A stretch of DNA of 64,000 nt from Nelumbo lutea (GCA_022828595.1 JAKGHH010000004.1:77342270-77406269); one strand, 5' to 3'. Shown: positions 47,028 to 58,193, counted from the first letter of the stretch. Notes: a model not told the origin generated them from the sequence alone. Translations and numbers: made by a program.

Positions 47028-48435
47028 GTAGGACCGTTTGGCCCGGGAATTGTCCAGGTAACAGGTTCTATTTTACCCCAAACTCAGTCCCTGTCAAAAA
47101 ATCGTTGAATCAATCAACGACCTATTGACCAGGGTGGTCAACTCGTTCAATGATTTTGGCCATTTTTTATTTTTATTTTTATCAAAAAGGGCCATTCGTT
47201 TGAACTGTATGGTCAAACCATTAACATGTAAACCGGTGGTTAAAATGGTTCCATTTTTTGGTTGTTTTTTCTAGATGTCAATAATTACGAAATAACTTTG
47301 TAGTCATAGTCATGGGAAGGTTGAACATTGCAAGGGAATCCAAAACCTTGAAAGATAAATTGAAAGTGACCTTAAATACAAAACAAAAAAATGGCGATAA
47401 ATCCACTAAATTGGAAAAACCAAGGAAAAAAATCAGAAAATCGAGTCCAAAGTTCCACTTCAAGACGGAGCTAAACATACATGCAATCAAAGAAAGAGAC
47501 AAAACAGATCATCTTGTAAGAAAATAAAAAGAGAAAAGAAAACATTACACAAGAAAATCCAAAGAAAAAACAAAAGCAAAGAAATAAAATGGTGGTAAAC
47601 CCTAGACCGTTTTGGAGGATCTTGAATAAGAAAACCAAACACAAAAAAAAATAACAAAAGTAGAAAATGAAAAAAAAATGAACATACCACACATGTTCGA
47701 ATAAAGCCCACATTAGATAAACCTTTGAATAGTGAAAATCCAAAAGCATAAAAATCATGATTTTTTAACCGTTGTTGACCTAGACGGACGAACATTTCGG
47801 TCTGGGAACCATCCAGGCAACCAGTTTCGTTTTACCCCAATCCCGATCCCTGGAAAAAAATCGTTGAATCGGTCAATGACCCATTGACCCGAGTAGTTGA
47901 ACTATCAACTCGTTGACCCGTTCAATGGTTTTTGGCCGTTTTTATTTTTTGAATTGGGAACCGTTCAAGCAATCGGTTCTGTTTTATCCTAATCCTAGTC
48001 ATTGGCCAAAAAACGTTGAATCGGTTAACGACCCATTGACCCAGGCAATAGAACCATCAACCCATTGACCCATTCAATGGTTTTTGGTTATTTTTTATTT
48101 TTTAATTTTTTGTTGTCGGAATGGGCAGTCCATTCGAACCGAACGATCAAATCATCAACCTGAAAATTGGTGGCCAGAACAATTATGTTTTCGGGTCATA
48201 TGAGCCACATGCTCGAATGACATAACATGTATGATACTACTTAATGGACCTCACACCCTCAATTTTTTGCTTGTAATTTTTGTTGTCAAAATAGGTCATT
48301 TGTTCGAACTAGACGATCAAACAATTATTTTTTATTTTTTTAATTGAGAATCGTCCAGGCAACCGGTTTTGTTTTACCCTAATCTTGGTCCCTGGAAAAA
48401 AACCGTTGAATCAATTAACGACCCATTATCATTTT
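47028..48435. repeat. cluster of a dispersed repeat (four partial copies)
   Basis: Copies at about 47028-47258, 47795-47955, 47957-48180 and 48345-48435 share words such as GTTGAATCGGTCAACGACCC, CAATGGTTTTTGGCC and GGGCCATTCGTTCGAAC. A fifth copy is at 52795-53040. The second and third are in tandem. The unit looks like a non-coding DNA transposon family; its ends are not clear. The minus-strand open frames at 47278-47795 are low-complexity and not genes. Confidence 0.65.
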
Positions 48436-48729
48436 TCGAATTTCCCACCAAAACAAAAAGGCCAAAATTTTTTAATATAACATTGGAAGATGGGAGAGAT
48501 GAATAATGTATAAAAGGGAAAAATAGATGCACAAGGTTTTTCACTCATTTATAAAAAAAAAAAGTTAAAATTTTTTTTCACATGGTGGTTTAAACGTGTA
48601 AAATAAATAATAAATACCGCCAACGAGTTTTTGTTGTTCACTCTCCAACAAATCTTAGCTACACCTTACAGGTGGGATGAATCCTGACCATGAATCAATG
48701 CTAAATTTATGGATAAATGTCGTTTATGA

Positions 48730-48838
48730 GGCTCAATTTGGAAGGAGTACAAATGCAAATATGTATAGTATAAATACATACAAAATATAAGATTTTGCAC
48801 TATACATATTTGCATTTGTACTCTTTCCAAACTCAGCC
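48730..48838. mobile_element. short MITE, GGCTCAATTTGG family, copy A (109 bp)
   Basis: GGCTCAATTTGGAAGGAGTA at the left and TACTCTTTCCAAACTCAGCC at the right are inverted over about 35 bp, so the element is nearly a hairpin. TAA follows on the right and TGA (a mutated TAA) precedes on the left. Related copies are at 50468, 56782 and 56904. Confidence 0.8.
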
Positions 48839-49068
48839 TAAAAGCGCTACTAATAGAATAGGAGGGGCTGTAATTGAGATTTCTGAGATGGAATACAGTC
48901 TATTTATCCCTACCGCCTGATTGGTCTCTCCCTGATTGTTCGTTAAAAGCTCTTTCTAGATCACGTCTTTCCGGTATCATGGTCAAGCCCATTATTTATA
49001 TATATAGTGGAGATTGATTCCTTATAAATTTGGGTGGATAACGTGTCACCCGTCAAGAAGACAGGCAA

Positions 49069-49367
49069 TACAGTTTTCAAAATCGGACCAGATTGAATGG
49101 TCAGATCGGAAAAATCGGGAACTGGTCATTTGATTGGTTCCATTTTCCTCCAAAATCATTTTTTCTCTCAAAACCATTGATTTTGGTCAATAAACCGCTG
49201 AATTGGTCAGTTAACCATTCGAACGGTTTTGACCATTTTCTAATTTTTTAATTTTACTAATTTTTTTGTTAAAATGAGCTGGCCGTTCGGATCGAATGAT
49301 CGGACTATTCGAACTGGTAACCGGACCCCTGACCGGTTCAGTCACCGATTCGTTTTTAAAAACCATG
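49069..49367. mobile_element. hAT-type element related to 39268-39547
   Basis: The ends ACAGTTTTCAAAATCGG and CGATTCGTTTTTAAAAACCATG are inverted. The inside follows the copy at 39268 nearly word for word (AACCGCTGAA, TTCGAACGGTTTTGACCATT, GAGCTGGCC). The duplication is imperfect here. Confidence 0.7.
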
Positions 49368-49369
49368 CA

Positions 49370-50335
49370 GCATTGTAATCATAGACGAATGCCTCCTGTA
49401 AAATACAGTAGTTGTTGATAATAGCCTCTTGCAGCACTGTCGCAGGCCACCAACGCTCATCCATGGGTTGTTGTTCCTCACTAACACGCGCCATCAGCTT
49501 CTATAACAAGAAAGGGATTGATCCCAAATGGGTACTGGGGTGCCATCGTTTCACCCTCCCTCCTTCATGGTTAGAGGTGTCGTCGTTTCTCCCTCTCCCC
49601 TCGTTCTGATTAGAGGTGGGCCAATCATCTAAAGGTAGAATAATGAATGGTGTCTTCATTAGTCCAGAATCACAAATACTTCAATCGATTCAGTATTAAG
49701 GTAGACGATAATAAACAGTTTTTATTTTGAAAAATAATTTTAACATTTTAAAAAATTTTAAATTACATCACATGATTAAATAATTGACGATCAATAAACG
49801 ATAGGGATCAATTTAATACTTTTTAAAAATTTAGGTACTATACGTTTAAAAGAATTACAATTTTGTGTTTTGTATTAAAAGTTGGAAGGAGATAAAAGAG
49901 AGAAGGTACTATGAGTACTAACTACGGGATAATGCCCTTGGGCAGTTTGGGTTATGTTTCCCTGTACGATGTCCTACGTTACGAGGAGCAAGGAAGGGAA
50001 GAACACAAACTGCAATAAATGATAGAGCGCTGGTTTGCAAGACGACAAACAATGACGAGCATTTTAGCAAAATAGTATAAGGAATGTCTAAGTTGCACGC
50101 TAAGTGGTATTTAGTATTTTGCACAGGTACCACGTGAACGTAAAAGCTTCCCGCCTCCCCCACAAGGAACAAGCCTCTACGGTCCACTATTAGCAGTGGG
50201 CCCCAAAAGTTTGTCCACATAGCCCAGTACTTAAACCATTGTTGTCAAACAGGGTCCCCGGGTATAAAAAGATACAACCCAGTTATTTTGTTTGTTACCT
50301 TGTTTTGTTTTGAGGAGCTTGAAGTCGGTGACAAT
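49370..50335. other. intergenic region
   Basis: No supported gene. Short frames at 49412-49609 (+) and 49918-50220 (-) have no recognised motif. Confidence 0.4.
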
Positions 50336-50646
50336 TAAGGTATCGTTTGGTTTACGAAAATAAGGGTTTAAAATTTGAATTGGAATGGGCCATTTTAACT
50401 TTAATTATTTGTTTGGATGGAATGTCATTGTTCCATTTGAAGGAATGGACATTCTCTCCTTTCCCTTGGCTCAATTTGGAAGGAGTATAAATGCAAATAC
50501 ATATAAAATATAAAGTTTTGCACTCTACATATTTATATTTATACTCCTTCCAACCACTTAGCTGATTTCAATTCTTATCTAAACTAAAGAGAACCATTCT
50601 AATTCCAATTTTATAAGACAGATTCTAATTCTGAGTACAATCCAAA
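50336..50646. mobile_element. possible hAT-type MITE hosting a smaller MITE
   Basis: AAGGTATCGTTTGGTTTACG at the left resembles the GTTTGGTT ends of other MITEs here. The right side (GTACAATCCAAATAAATA) is a weak inverted match and abuts the Pack-MULE duplication. The GGCTCAATTTGG copy B lies inside it. The Pack-MULE may have landed in or at its right end. Confidence 0.35.
50468..50562. mobile_element. short MITE, GGCTCAATTTGG family, copy B (95 bp)
   Basis: GGCTCAATTTGGAAGGAGTA and TACTCCTTCCAACCACTTAGC are inverted. It has the same internal ATACATATAAAATATAAAGT-type core as copy A. Flanking TAA is not preserved. Confidence 0.75.
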
Positions 50647-50859
50647 TAAATATTAGGGTAAATTATAAAAACCCCCCTATTATGGGATTTATAACAAAGA
50701 CCCCCTGTACTAAGACCATAAGACAAAGACCCCTTTCATTCTATTTGGAGAAAAATATTGTTCATCTTTCACGACCTCACGATACACGAACAGCAGCGGA
50801 CTTCCGATGTCCTCTCTCTCTTCTTCCCCTTCTCCTTTCTCTTCTTCCCTTTCTTCTTC

Positions 50860-51083
50860 CCGGAGAAAAAAAACAGTACATATCGAGCACGAAGTTCAAT
50901 CCCAATACCATCGTAGCTGATCCAGTGGTTGCCGCTGACGATGATTGACGATGCTGTGGTCAATCATCTCTGCTGCCCATTTGCCATTTGCTCCTTCTCC
51001 CCTCTTTCCTCTCTCTTTCTCTCTCTCTCTCATAAAAACTCTAAAATTCAGAGAGCCATAAGGACAGAATTCCAGACTTGATA
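50860..51083 (+). promoter_or_regulatory. probable captured 5' leader of the DUF1645 gene
   Basis: This stretch lies between the left terminal repeat and the ATG. It includes a CT-rich run (TCTCTCTTTCTCTCTCTCTC, 51008-51030) typical of plant leaders. It has no counterpart in the right terminal repeat, so it was probably captured with the gene. Confidence 0.45.
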
Positions 51084-52103
51084 ATGGAGGTGGTGATACC
51101 GGCACCACCCAACGGCATGGATTTCAACTTCGACAGCGCATGTTCTTCCCCCTACATCAGTGCTCCTTCCAGCCCCAAACGTTTTGGTGAGTTTTTCAAC
51201 GCTCCCACTAGTCCTACTAGGGCCACTGCAATTTATCGTGGCTTCAACGACTTCTCCATCACCAGTGGCATTGGCGGCGGGGATGCCTCTTCTTCGGTCA
51301 TCCCATTTGACTTGGAACAAAAGCCTGGAAAGTCGAAATCCAGCGACATCCAGAACGACGATGACGACTTCACCTTTGATTTCAGTGGTCAGTTAGAGAC
51401 AACTTCGCTCACCGCCGATGAACTCTTTGGCAGAGGCGTCATTAAACCTTTAAAACTTCCTCCTCGGTTACAGCAGGTTCCTAGCAAAGTTGACGACTTT
51501 GCTACTCGGAAGAGCGTTGTTTCATCGTCGAGGTCCCCAAGATCACCTATCTCGAAGGGGAAAAGGATAATCCATGAAGCGTTGTCCCACGTCACAAGAA
51601 AGACTTCAACCCATTTGCAGCTACAATAGAGCAAGCGCGTAAAGGATCAGAACGCGATCCAGGGAGAGAAAGGTTCTTTGGTTCGAATTCTGGCCGTAGA
51701 GGTACCCGATTGCTGTTGCTTTCAAAGTTTCTGGGTTTGCATGGGAAGAAAAAGAGCAACAGCATAGCACCAAACCCGCTTCGTTAAATTCAAAATCCAC
51801 TTCTACATCGTCGTCGTCTTTGAAAGGGAGCAAGAAAAGGAGGCTGAAAGATTTTCTATTGTTTCGAAGCGCTTTAGAAGGTCGAGCAACGGACAAGGAT
51901 CCTTTCAGAAAATTCACGGTTTTATCCAAGAAACAGGACGACGCAAAGAACTTGAGCTTCTGGTCAACCGACAGTTCCGGTTCGAGGAGAAGAGGAGAAG
52001 AGGGCCAGTTTCAGCTCACGAGTTGCATTACACGGTGAACCGGGCGGTATCTGATGAGTTGAAGAAGAAGACCTTTTTGCCGTACAAACAGGGTCTTTTG
52101 GGG
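51084..52103 (+). pseudogene. captured DUF1645 family gene, frameshifted
   Basis: The first frame (ATG 51084, stop 51627-51629) gives 181 residues with the N-terminal DUF1645 hallmarks FDSACSSPYISAPSSPKRFG and APTSPTRA, then DDFTFDFSG and SLTADELFGRG. The match resumes in other frames: KDFNPFAATIEQARKGSERD (from about 51600), then [39 protein letters not shown] and [15 protein letters not shown] (51716-52000), and finally [20 protein letters not shown] and [10 protein letters not shown] (to 52103). At least three frameshifts separate them. The expected last residues are replaced by inverted-repeat sequence. DUF1645 proteins are plant proteins of poorly known function. The single exon could not show whether an mRNA or DNA was copied. 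Confidence 0.85.
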
Positions 52104-52794
52104 AGAGAAAGGAGAAGGGAAAGAAGAGATATTGAGGGAGAAAGAGAGAGGACTTCTGAAGTCCGCCTTGGCTGTTGTTTGTGTATTGAGGTCAGGGAAG
52201 ATGAACACTGTTTTTCTCATAATAGCTATTACAAAGGTAATATGGGGATTAAAAAATATTACAACTCTAGATTTTAATAAAAAGCTAATAGAAGAGGGTC
52301 TTTGTCTCGTAATCATAGTACAGGGGATCTTTGTCTCAAAATAAAGTATAAGGGGTCTTTATCACAAATCCCATAATATAGGAGGTTATTATAATTTACC
52401 CTAAATATTAACAACTATAAGAGCATAACTTATTGCTACTTGGCTTGGTCTAACTGAACAGGCTCAGTCCGAACTTCGAAGTAGATCCGTCCAGAACAAG
52501 GGTTCACTGGGCAGGGTGGAGCTTGGACTAAGCCCAGTTTGTATTGTGTTTAGAATTTGGAAATACTCTCCCCAGGTATTATGGTAGACATTAGACTTAT
52601 TGCTATGTAGGCATATAGCCATTAAAAGAATTAGCGGATTTCCTACGGAAAAAATTCTGACTCATGAGCTCAAAGGGTTTGACTATGATATATAATATCT
52701 TGAAAAGTGAAAACATCTCATCAGTCAACTATAGTCAATCAAATGTTGTTTATTAAAATTCATTGGAATTCTGCATAATAGATTTTACAGTCAA

Positions 52795-53040
52795 GCCATT
52801 CAGCCTAAGAATCATTTAGGCGATCGGTTCCATTTTATCTCAAATCCAATCCCTAGCCAAAAACCATTAAATTGGTCAACGACTCATTGATTCGAGCAAC
52901 CAAACCATCAACCCATTCAATAATTTTTGGTCATTTTTATTATTATTTTTAATTTTATTGTTAAAATGGGCCATCTATTCAAATCAGATGATCAAATCAT
53001 CAACCCAAAAATAGTGGCTAGAACGGTTCCAATTCCAAGT
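52795..53040. repeat. dispersed repeat, copy of the 47-48 kb family
   Basis: It carries the family words GGCGATCGGTTCCATTTTAT, AACGACTCATTGATTCGAG, ACCATCAACCCATTCAATAA and AATGGGCCATC in the same order as at 47028 and 47957. No clear ends. Confidence 0.6.
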
Positions 53041-53209
53041 TATTTTTTAAAACATTGCAAAATACAATCCCAAGTCATATCTTAAATTCTTCTATTTATT
53101 TTTCCCCTGGATCATGCCAATTCTTCCCTAGTAAAATAGTTGGCAGACCCTTGCCCAAACATTTCCAATTAAAAAAAAAAAGGGAAAAAAAGACCAAGCA
53201 AATCCTATT

Positions 53210-53436
53210 CAAGGTTCAAAAAATCGTTACATATCGGTTGATACGTATCGTGTCAAGCCCTTCCCGATACGCCCCTACAAGGGCTGTGTCGGGTCAGAGC
53301 CTAGTTCAAAGGGTAGCCGGGACTTAAATCGGCCCCTCTGAACCAAAATAAAAAATTAAGTAAAAAAAAAAAAAGGACCAGTACAGGCCGATATGCTCCA
53401 CTGGCATATCGGCCAATATCAACACTTTAAACCTTG
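53210..53436. mobile_element. hAT-type element with CAAGGTTCAAA ends (227 bp)
   Basis: CAAGGTTCAAAAAATCG and CACTTTAAACCTTG are inverted. The flanking 8-mers ATCCTATT and ATCCCAAT agree at 6 of 8. The inside has GATACGTATCG and GCATATCGGCC words, as in the larger element at 42787. Confidence 0.65.
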
Positions 53437-53444
53437 ATCCCAAT

Positions 53445-55149
53445 ATACAATAAGAAAACAGTAGTGAATAGACAATCAATGCCAATTGTATCCAAAACTT
53501 TGTTGAGAGAGAGAAAGAGAGATTTTGGCATGAAACCTTAAGCATTAGCAATGTAAAGTTTGCATCTCAAAAAACTGATGCAATTATTTACACCACCTTT
53601 CTCCTAACTCAATTCTCTCTCCTGTAAAATGGGGATCACACCATCTTGCATGTTTATTCACTCCAAAGTCCCTGACAAATAACCCCTCTTACATCCATTT
53701 TCTTGCATTTAAAGTAGGACGATACCATTTTATTTCCTATATTATATCATTCAGAAACAAACAAGACAATATCAAATCTGAAGCAAAAGTCAGGCAACAT
53801 CTACACTGCAACCAAACGCAAGCTAAGCATTTCAAACACATGGGCAACTCCCCCTAGGGACCAGACCACACAGGACAAGTGAGGCAAGAATGTCCCTCCT
53901 AGCCAATGACGAGTTCACATTAACACCCCATACACATCTTAGCATGCATCGGAAACTATCTCCCGTACTTGTCATTGGCCTAACACACAATTGGGATGCA
54001 CAGTGGGACATTGTGGGGCGGGCACTCGACAAATGACACCTGTACAAAACCCAATGCAAGCTGTGGTGTTCCCTTTTCAATTCAACTAGTGAATGACCCC
54101 ATATTAAGTATGGGGAATCACTAATATTAAATTTACATTATAAAATCAATAATGTTAAGTTTATATTTATTAATAAAATTTCAAGAAATATTTATTATAA
54201 AAAATAACTTTTCAATAATTATTAGAATATAGATAGTTTTCTTTGTTATGATACGTAAAGGGTTTATTATTAATTGAGATTGATAGAATATAAGAGAAGT
54301 AGTTGTGGATAATTATTTTTGCATTTTCTACATTTTTTAAAAATAAATTAAAAATGGTAGTAGTGGATTGTGGGCTTTAGCAACAATTTCTCAGAAAATG
54401 CTATGTATTTAACTTTCCAAAAAAATGATAAAGCCATGTGTCTAAAGGTTGGGGGGCTCTAACCTATTAATGGATTGTGGACTTTAGCAGAAATTTCTCA
54501 AAAATGACCACGTGTCTAACTTTCTAAAAAATGAAAAAGCTATTTATCTAAATGGTGCTAGTGGATTGTAAGTATTAACAGCAATAAAAAAAATGCCATG
54601 TGTCTAAATTTAAAAAGGTCATGATGGGGGCTGTGATCTGCTCTACCAAACACAAATTTTGAATGCAAGGGTTGAGACTCCTCTCTATGTGGTGCTGATA
54701 CACCCTCTTCAAAACAGAACCCAAGGAATCCAACATCCATCATTTATCATTCCAATATTTTTGTTCCCTACGCCAAAAGCATCGCAATGTTACCCGATGC
54801 TTAGACATTAATTCAGTCGAGAATTTGTAAGTGGCCCAATCAATTGAACGATCTACATGACTGGAATAGACTAATAGTGCATCAATTGAATACTGCCATG
54901 CAAGCAAGAGTCCAGGGCCCCCCCGACAGAACTACATTCCGAAACATAGAATCTACTCTCAAACTCCATGTGATGTAACCAAGAAGTTTGTATAAAATAT
55001 TGGAGAACAAATGGCAACTTAATTTGCAGCTACAGGGTAAGCATCAGATCCATAGCTCAGAGAACTGTTGCAGGAGGACCATTCTAATGAAAATATACAG
55101 ACAGACCAAAAAATGTCCTGCTAAATACTTTGCAGCACCAAGATTTCAA
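53445..55149. other. intergenic region with a degenerate tandem repeat
   Basis: No supported gene. Between about 54355 and 54605 a unit of about 90-110 bp (GTGGATTGTGGGCTTTAGCA ... CCATGTGTCTAA) recurs three times; related words occur at 33070-33220. Confidence 0.45.
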
Positions 55150-56047
55150 TTAATACATACAGGCACTAGCTGTAGTACCCATCACTAATTCACTGCCATA
55201 AGCATCATAACCATTGCTACCATTATCAGCCAGACTTAAACAACAATATTGCTTTTTGATCCAGATAGAAGTAGACAAAATGGTTGGTCTCATGAGTCAC
55301 ATATGAACCTACATAGAATCAGATAGCTAAACAGTCAAATAGACAGCTAGCCACAATATGGTGTGCAAGGTATATGATATAAACTACAATATGATGGGTG
55401 CCACAAAGTTGTACATTACCAATTGTATATCTTGGCGGTTTCTGCTACTTGAAATTCCCAATGTTTCAAGATCATATCAATAATTCAATACAATCAGTTA
55501 ACAAACTAATTGTGTTACATGTTACATAAACATCAGAAATGCAAGTAAATTTTGGAAATGCTTGTAGACATTGATTAATTTTAGTAATAGCAAAACTATG
55601 GAGATATTCCAAGATTATCACTTCTTTGCTTGCTCTGAATCTAGGGTTGTATCAGTCACTATCAGATGAAGATCAGATGAAGAACACCCTAAAGGAAGAA
55701 AGGGAGGGGGGGGGGGGGGAGGCACCCTTCCTGAAGGTTTTGTTAACCAACCAAGATATGAAAAGAGGCTATGCACCTCGAAGAAATAGATGAAAAACCG
55801 GGTTTTTATTATGGTTTTGTTGACTTGTTGGTGATAATGGTGATAAATGCTTACTCTATAAGAATCAAAAGGTATTCTGATTGTTGCTCTGGAGGATAGA
55901 AATCATGGTCTAACTTAGCTGCAAGATAACCAGTGGGAATTGTGACAGCATGATATGATAAAAAAAGGCATCCAGTAATCAGGAACCCTCAAGATTCTTA
56001 CCAAACCGAACTATCCAACCAATCCCTATCGTAACCCTCAGGCTCTG

Positions 56048-56113
56048 CCTGATGTGTAATTTTTAATGATTTAATGAATGAAAAGTTACCATTTTCAGTA
56101 AAAAAAAAAAAAA
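56048..56113 (+). mobile_element. 66-bp LINE tail insertion with 11-bp duplication
   Basis: CTCAGGCTCTG occurs directly before (56037-56047) and directly after (56114-56124) a 66-bp insert that ends in 13 A residues. This is the signature of target-primed reverse transcription with extreme 5' truncation. The insert includes AATGATTTAATGAATG, typical of a LINE 3' end. Confidence 0.8.
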
Positions 56114-56781
56114 CTCAGGCTCTGTATCATGCATGACAAAGTTTATATGTTGGAGAAGAGGAATCTAAAGGTTAGAACTTTTCACCACCAACTTAAATCC
56201 CATGGACAATGTGTGTTGGTTGGACAAGACAACCCCAAAATATAGAAAGGGTGACATGGTAGCATTTTATGTCATTAACTTTTAGATTTTCAATACGACT
56301 TTTTTTTGTATAAAGTGCACCTATGTAAATGAATTTTAATACTTTTTTTGGTAAGCAAATGAGGTATTACACGGTATGAAAATACCAATTCAAAGTAGAC
56401 TCAAATGCACAAAGCCTTTATATGCAAATGCAAGATAGAAAAACTGGGATCTTTGGTTTCAAGGGTACATTTGTAAGTTGATTATAAAGTGTTCAAATAC
56501 AAAATTGAACATGAGCCCAAATTCTAAGGGCCCTTATATGCAAGATGTATGTAGGTCATGTTTTCTTAAATTAGGGCCCTTTCGTTTTCTGGTGATAATG
56601 AATGAGGAAACCCAATATTTGGGGAAATTTATTTGAGGGAAGCAACAACTATGGTAGACCAATACATTTTGCATATCTTAAATCCAAGGGGACAGGATGG
56701 AGTGACACCAAGATAGGAACAAGGATTCATGTCTAAGACCGAAAAAGTTGAAAACCTAGAGACAGATAAATTGGACAATAA

Positions 56782-56900
56782 AGCTCAGTTTGGGAAGAGT
56801 ACAGATACAAATATGTACAGTGCAAATACAAGGTTTAGAAAAAACAATATGTGGTTTTGCACTTTACATATTTGTATTTGTACTCTTTCCAAACTGGGCC
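56782..56900. mobile_element. short MITE, GGCTCAATTTGG family, copy C (119 bp)
   Basis: AGCTCAGTTTGGGAAGAGTA and TACTCTTTCCAAACTGGGCC are inverted repeats. TAA lies on both sides (56779-56781, 56901-56903), a 3-bp duplication as in PIF/Harbinger-type elements. Confidence 0.8.
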
Positions 56901-56903
56901 TAA

Positions 56904-56983
56904 GGCTCAATTTGTGAGTACAAATACAAATTTGAAAGGAGTACAAATATTATTTTGTATTTGTACTCCTTCCAAACTGAGCC
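56904..56983. mobile_element. short MITE, GGCTCAATTTGG family, copy D (80 bp)
   Basis: GGCTCAATTTGTGAGTACAA and TACTCCTTCCAAACTGAGCC are inverted. TAA on the left is shared with copy C (56901-56903), and TAA lies on the right (56984-56986). It has thus inserted into the duplication of its neighbour, or the reverse. Confidence 0.8.
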
Positions 56984-58191
56984 TAAACAACATCTAACAC
57001 CTAGAAGGAAGCTTTGACCACCAAAAAAAGTAAAGAAAAAATAAATGAGAAAAATATTACACAAATTCCGGAAATTAGTAAATCCAACAGTCCCGCCCCA
57101 CACCCAAAAATATACAAAAGAAAAGGGGAAGATTAGTGTGGCTGCTAGCCTACTATGCAATGGTTCAACTTGGAGGGTGAAACTTTTTTTTTTTTTCTTT
57201 TCATCCTGCATAACTAAGATATTGGAAGCCCAGACCACACACAAACAATCATGTTGATAATCAGATTGTATCATGAGAATAGGGTTTGGATGACCTGTTG
57301 TTTGGTCATTCATTCAATTAATTGCTCAAATAAGCTATTACATGGAAAGAGAAGTCTACATCCATCCATTCATTCACTAAATCTAGACTATTTTTCATCA
57401 GTGGTGTCATGCTTGTGCACGTTACATGTGATACAAGCCAATAAGGTGATTACAGTGAGATGCACCTGAAGCTGGCAATAACAGAAAGTAGATAATTCAA
57501 TTCTTAAGGTCATCAAGACCCATTCTCCAGTATGGCATCTACATATTATCTTAACGCACCATATTTGTATAAACAGATTACATTATAATGATTTATCTTT
57601 TAAGATGGTAAATACGATACATTACTATATGCATATACATATACAGAGTAAAGTCAACATGACTAAGGATATCATTGTATTACTATGGATTAACTTTTAC
57701 ATGCTATAGAATTTTTATATGTGTTAAGGATGTGAGAATAAGTGTAGCCATGAAATGCAAGTCAATATGTCTTACCCAATCAGCCATTAACTGGAATTTA
57801 CTATCAACACAAAACCAAGCATAGCTTTGTTTATTTTGTATAAAATGAATCTAAAATACAGGTTATTTGATGCTCCGTTTTGCCAAACCAAGCAGCAACA
57901 AATTGGCATTGTCTATGGGCAACAAATTGACACTGTTTGTGGGAATGTGTATATACTAGTAATTTAATTAAATTTACTAAGACATAGGTCTTGAGAATCT
58001 TGAGAAATGACACCTAGCTTCAAAAACTATATATAAAAGTATAAACAAATAAGAAGGGATGCCCATACCTGTGTCATGTCCAAGATTTTTTAGAAATGGA
58101 GGGTCATATACCCATCTGCCATATCCGTTCCATGTCAGAATCCATGTTTAGATATCATAGTTTGCATAACATATTCTATCATGTTCTCATG

Positions 58192-58193
<2 letters not shown>

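Larger units (their letters stand above)
50656..52402. mobile_element. Pack-MULE (1747 bp) carrying a captured DUF1645 gene
   Basis: Terminal inverted repeats begin GGGTAAATTATAAAAACCCC at the left and, read inward, GGGTAAATTATAATAACCTC at the right. They remain alike for about 200-300 bp, with one roughly 90-bp indel. Shared inner words are AAAGACCCC, GTTCATCTT, GCGGACTTC and TCCTCTCTCT. The 9-mer TAAATATTA flanks the element exactly (50647-50655, 52403-52411). Between the repeats lies a DUF1645 gene copy and no transposase. Long inverted repeats, a 9-bp duplication and a host gene fragment together define a Pack-MULE. It would need a transposase from elsewhere to move. Confidence 0.85.
55150..57850 (-). 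other. possible 3' part of an unidentified multi-exon gene
   Basis: Several minus-strand blocks look like exons with splice signals. Block 1 (57850-57776, 75 nt, exactly 25 open codons) has TATTTTAG before it and GTAAGAC after it, and contains YAWFCVDSKFQLMADW. Block 2 (56044-56002, 43 nt) lies between CAG and GTAAGAAT. Block 3 (55918-55855, 64 nt) lies between TTATCTTGCAG and GTAAGC, and contains KLDHDFYPPEQQSEY. Phases join: block 1 ends in phase 0, block 2 starts in phase 0 and ends in phase 1, block 3 starts in phase 1. A possible last block (about 55236-55150) ends GSELVMGTTASACMY and TAA. The family is not recognised. The LINE at 58312 would lie in an intron or have cut the gene. Confidence 0.3.

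Noticed and set aside
47278..47795. Three overlapping minus-strand frames rich in Phe and Leu
   Set aside because: They arise from A-rich low-complexity sequence, have no domain, and overlap one another in different frames.
51048..51320. Minus-strand frames over the DUF1645 copy
   Set aside because: Shadows of the captured gene.
53832..54080. 82-codon frame (-)
   Set aside because: Cys-rich by chance, with no spacing pattern of a known family.
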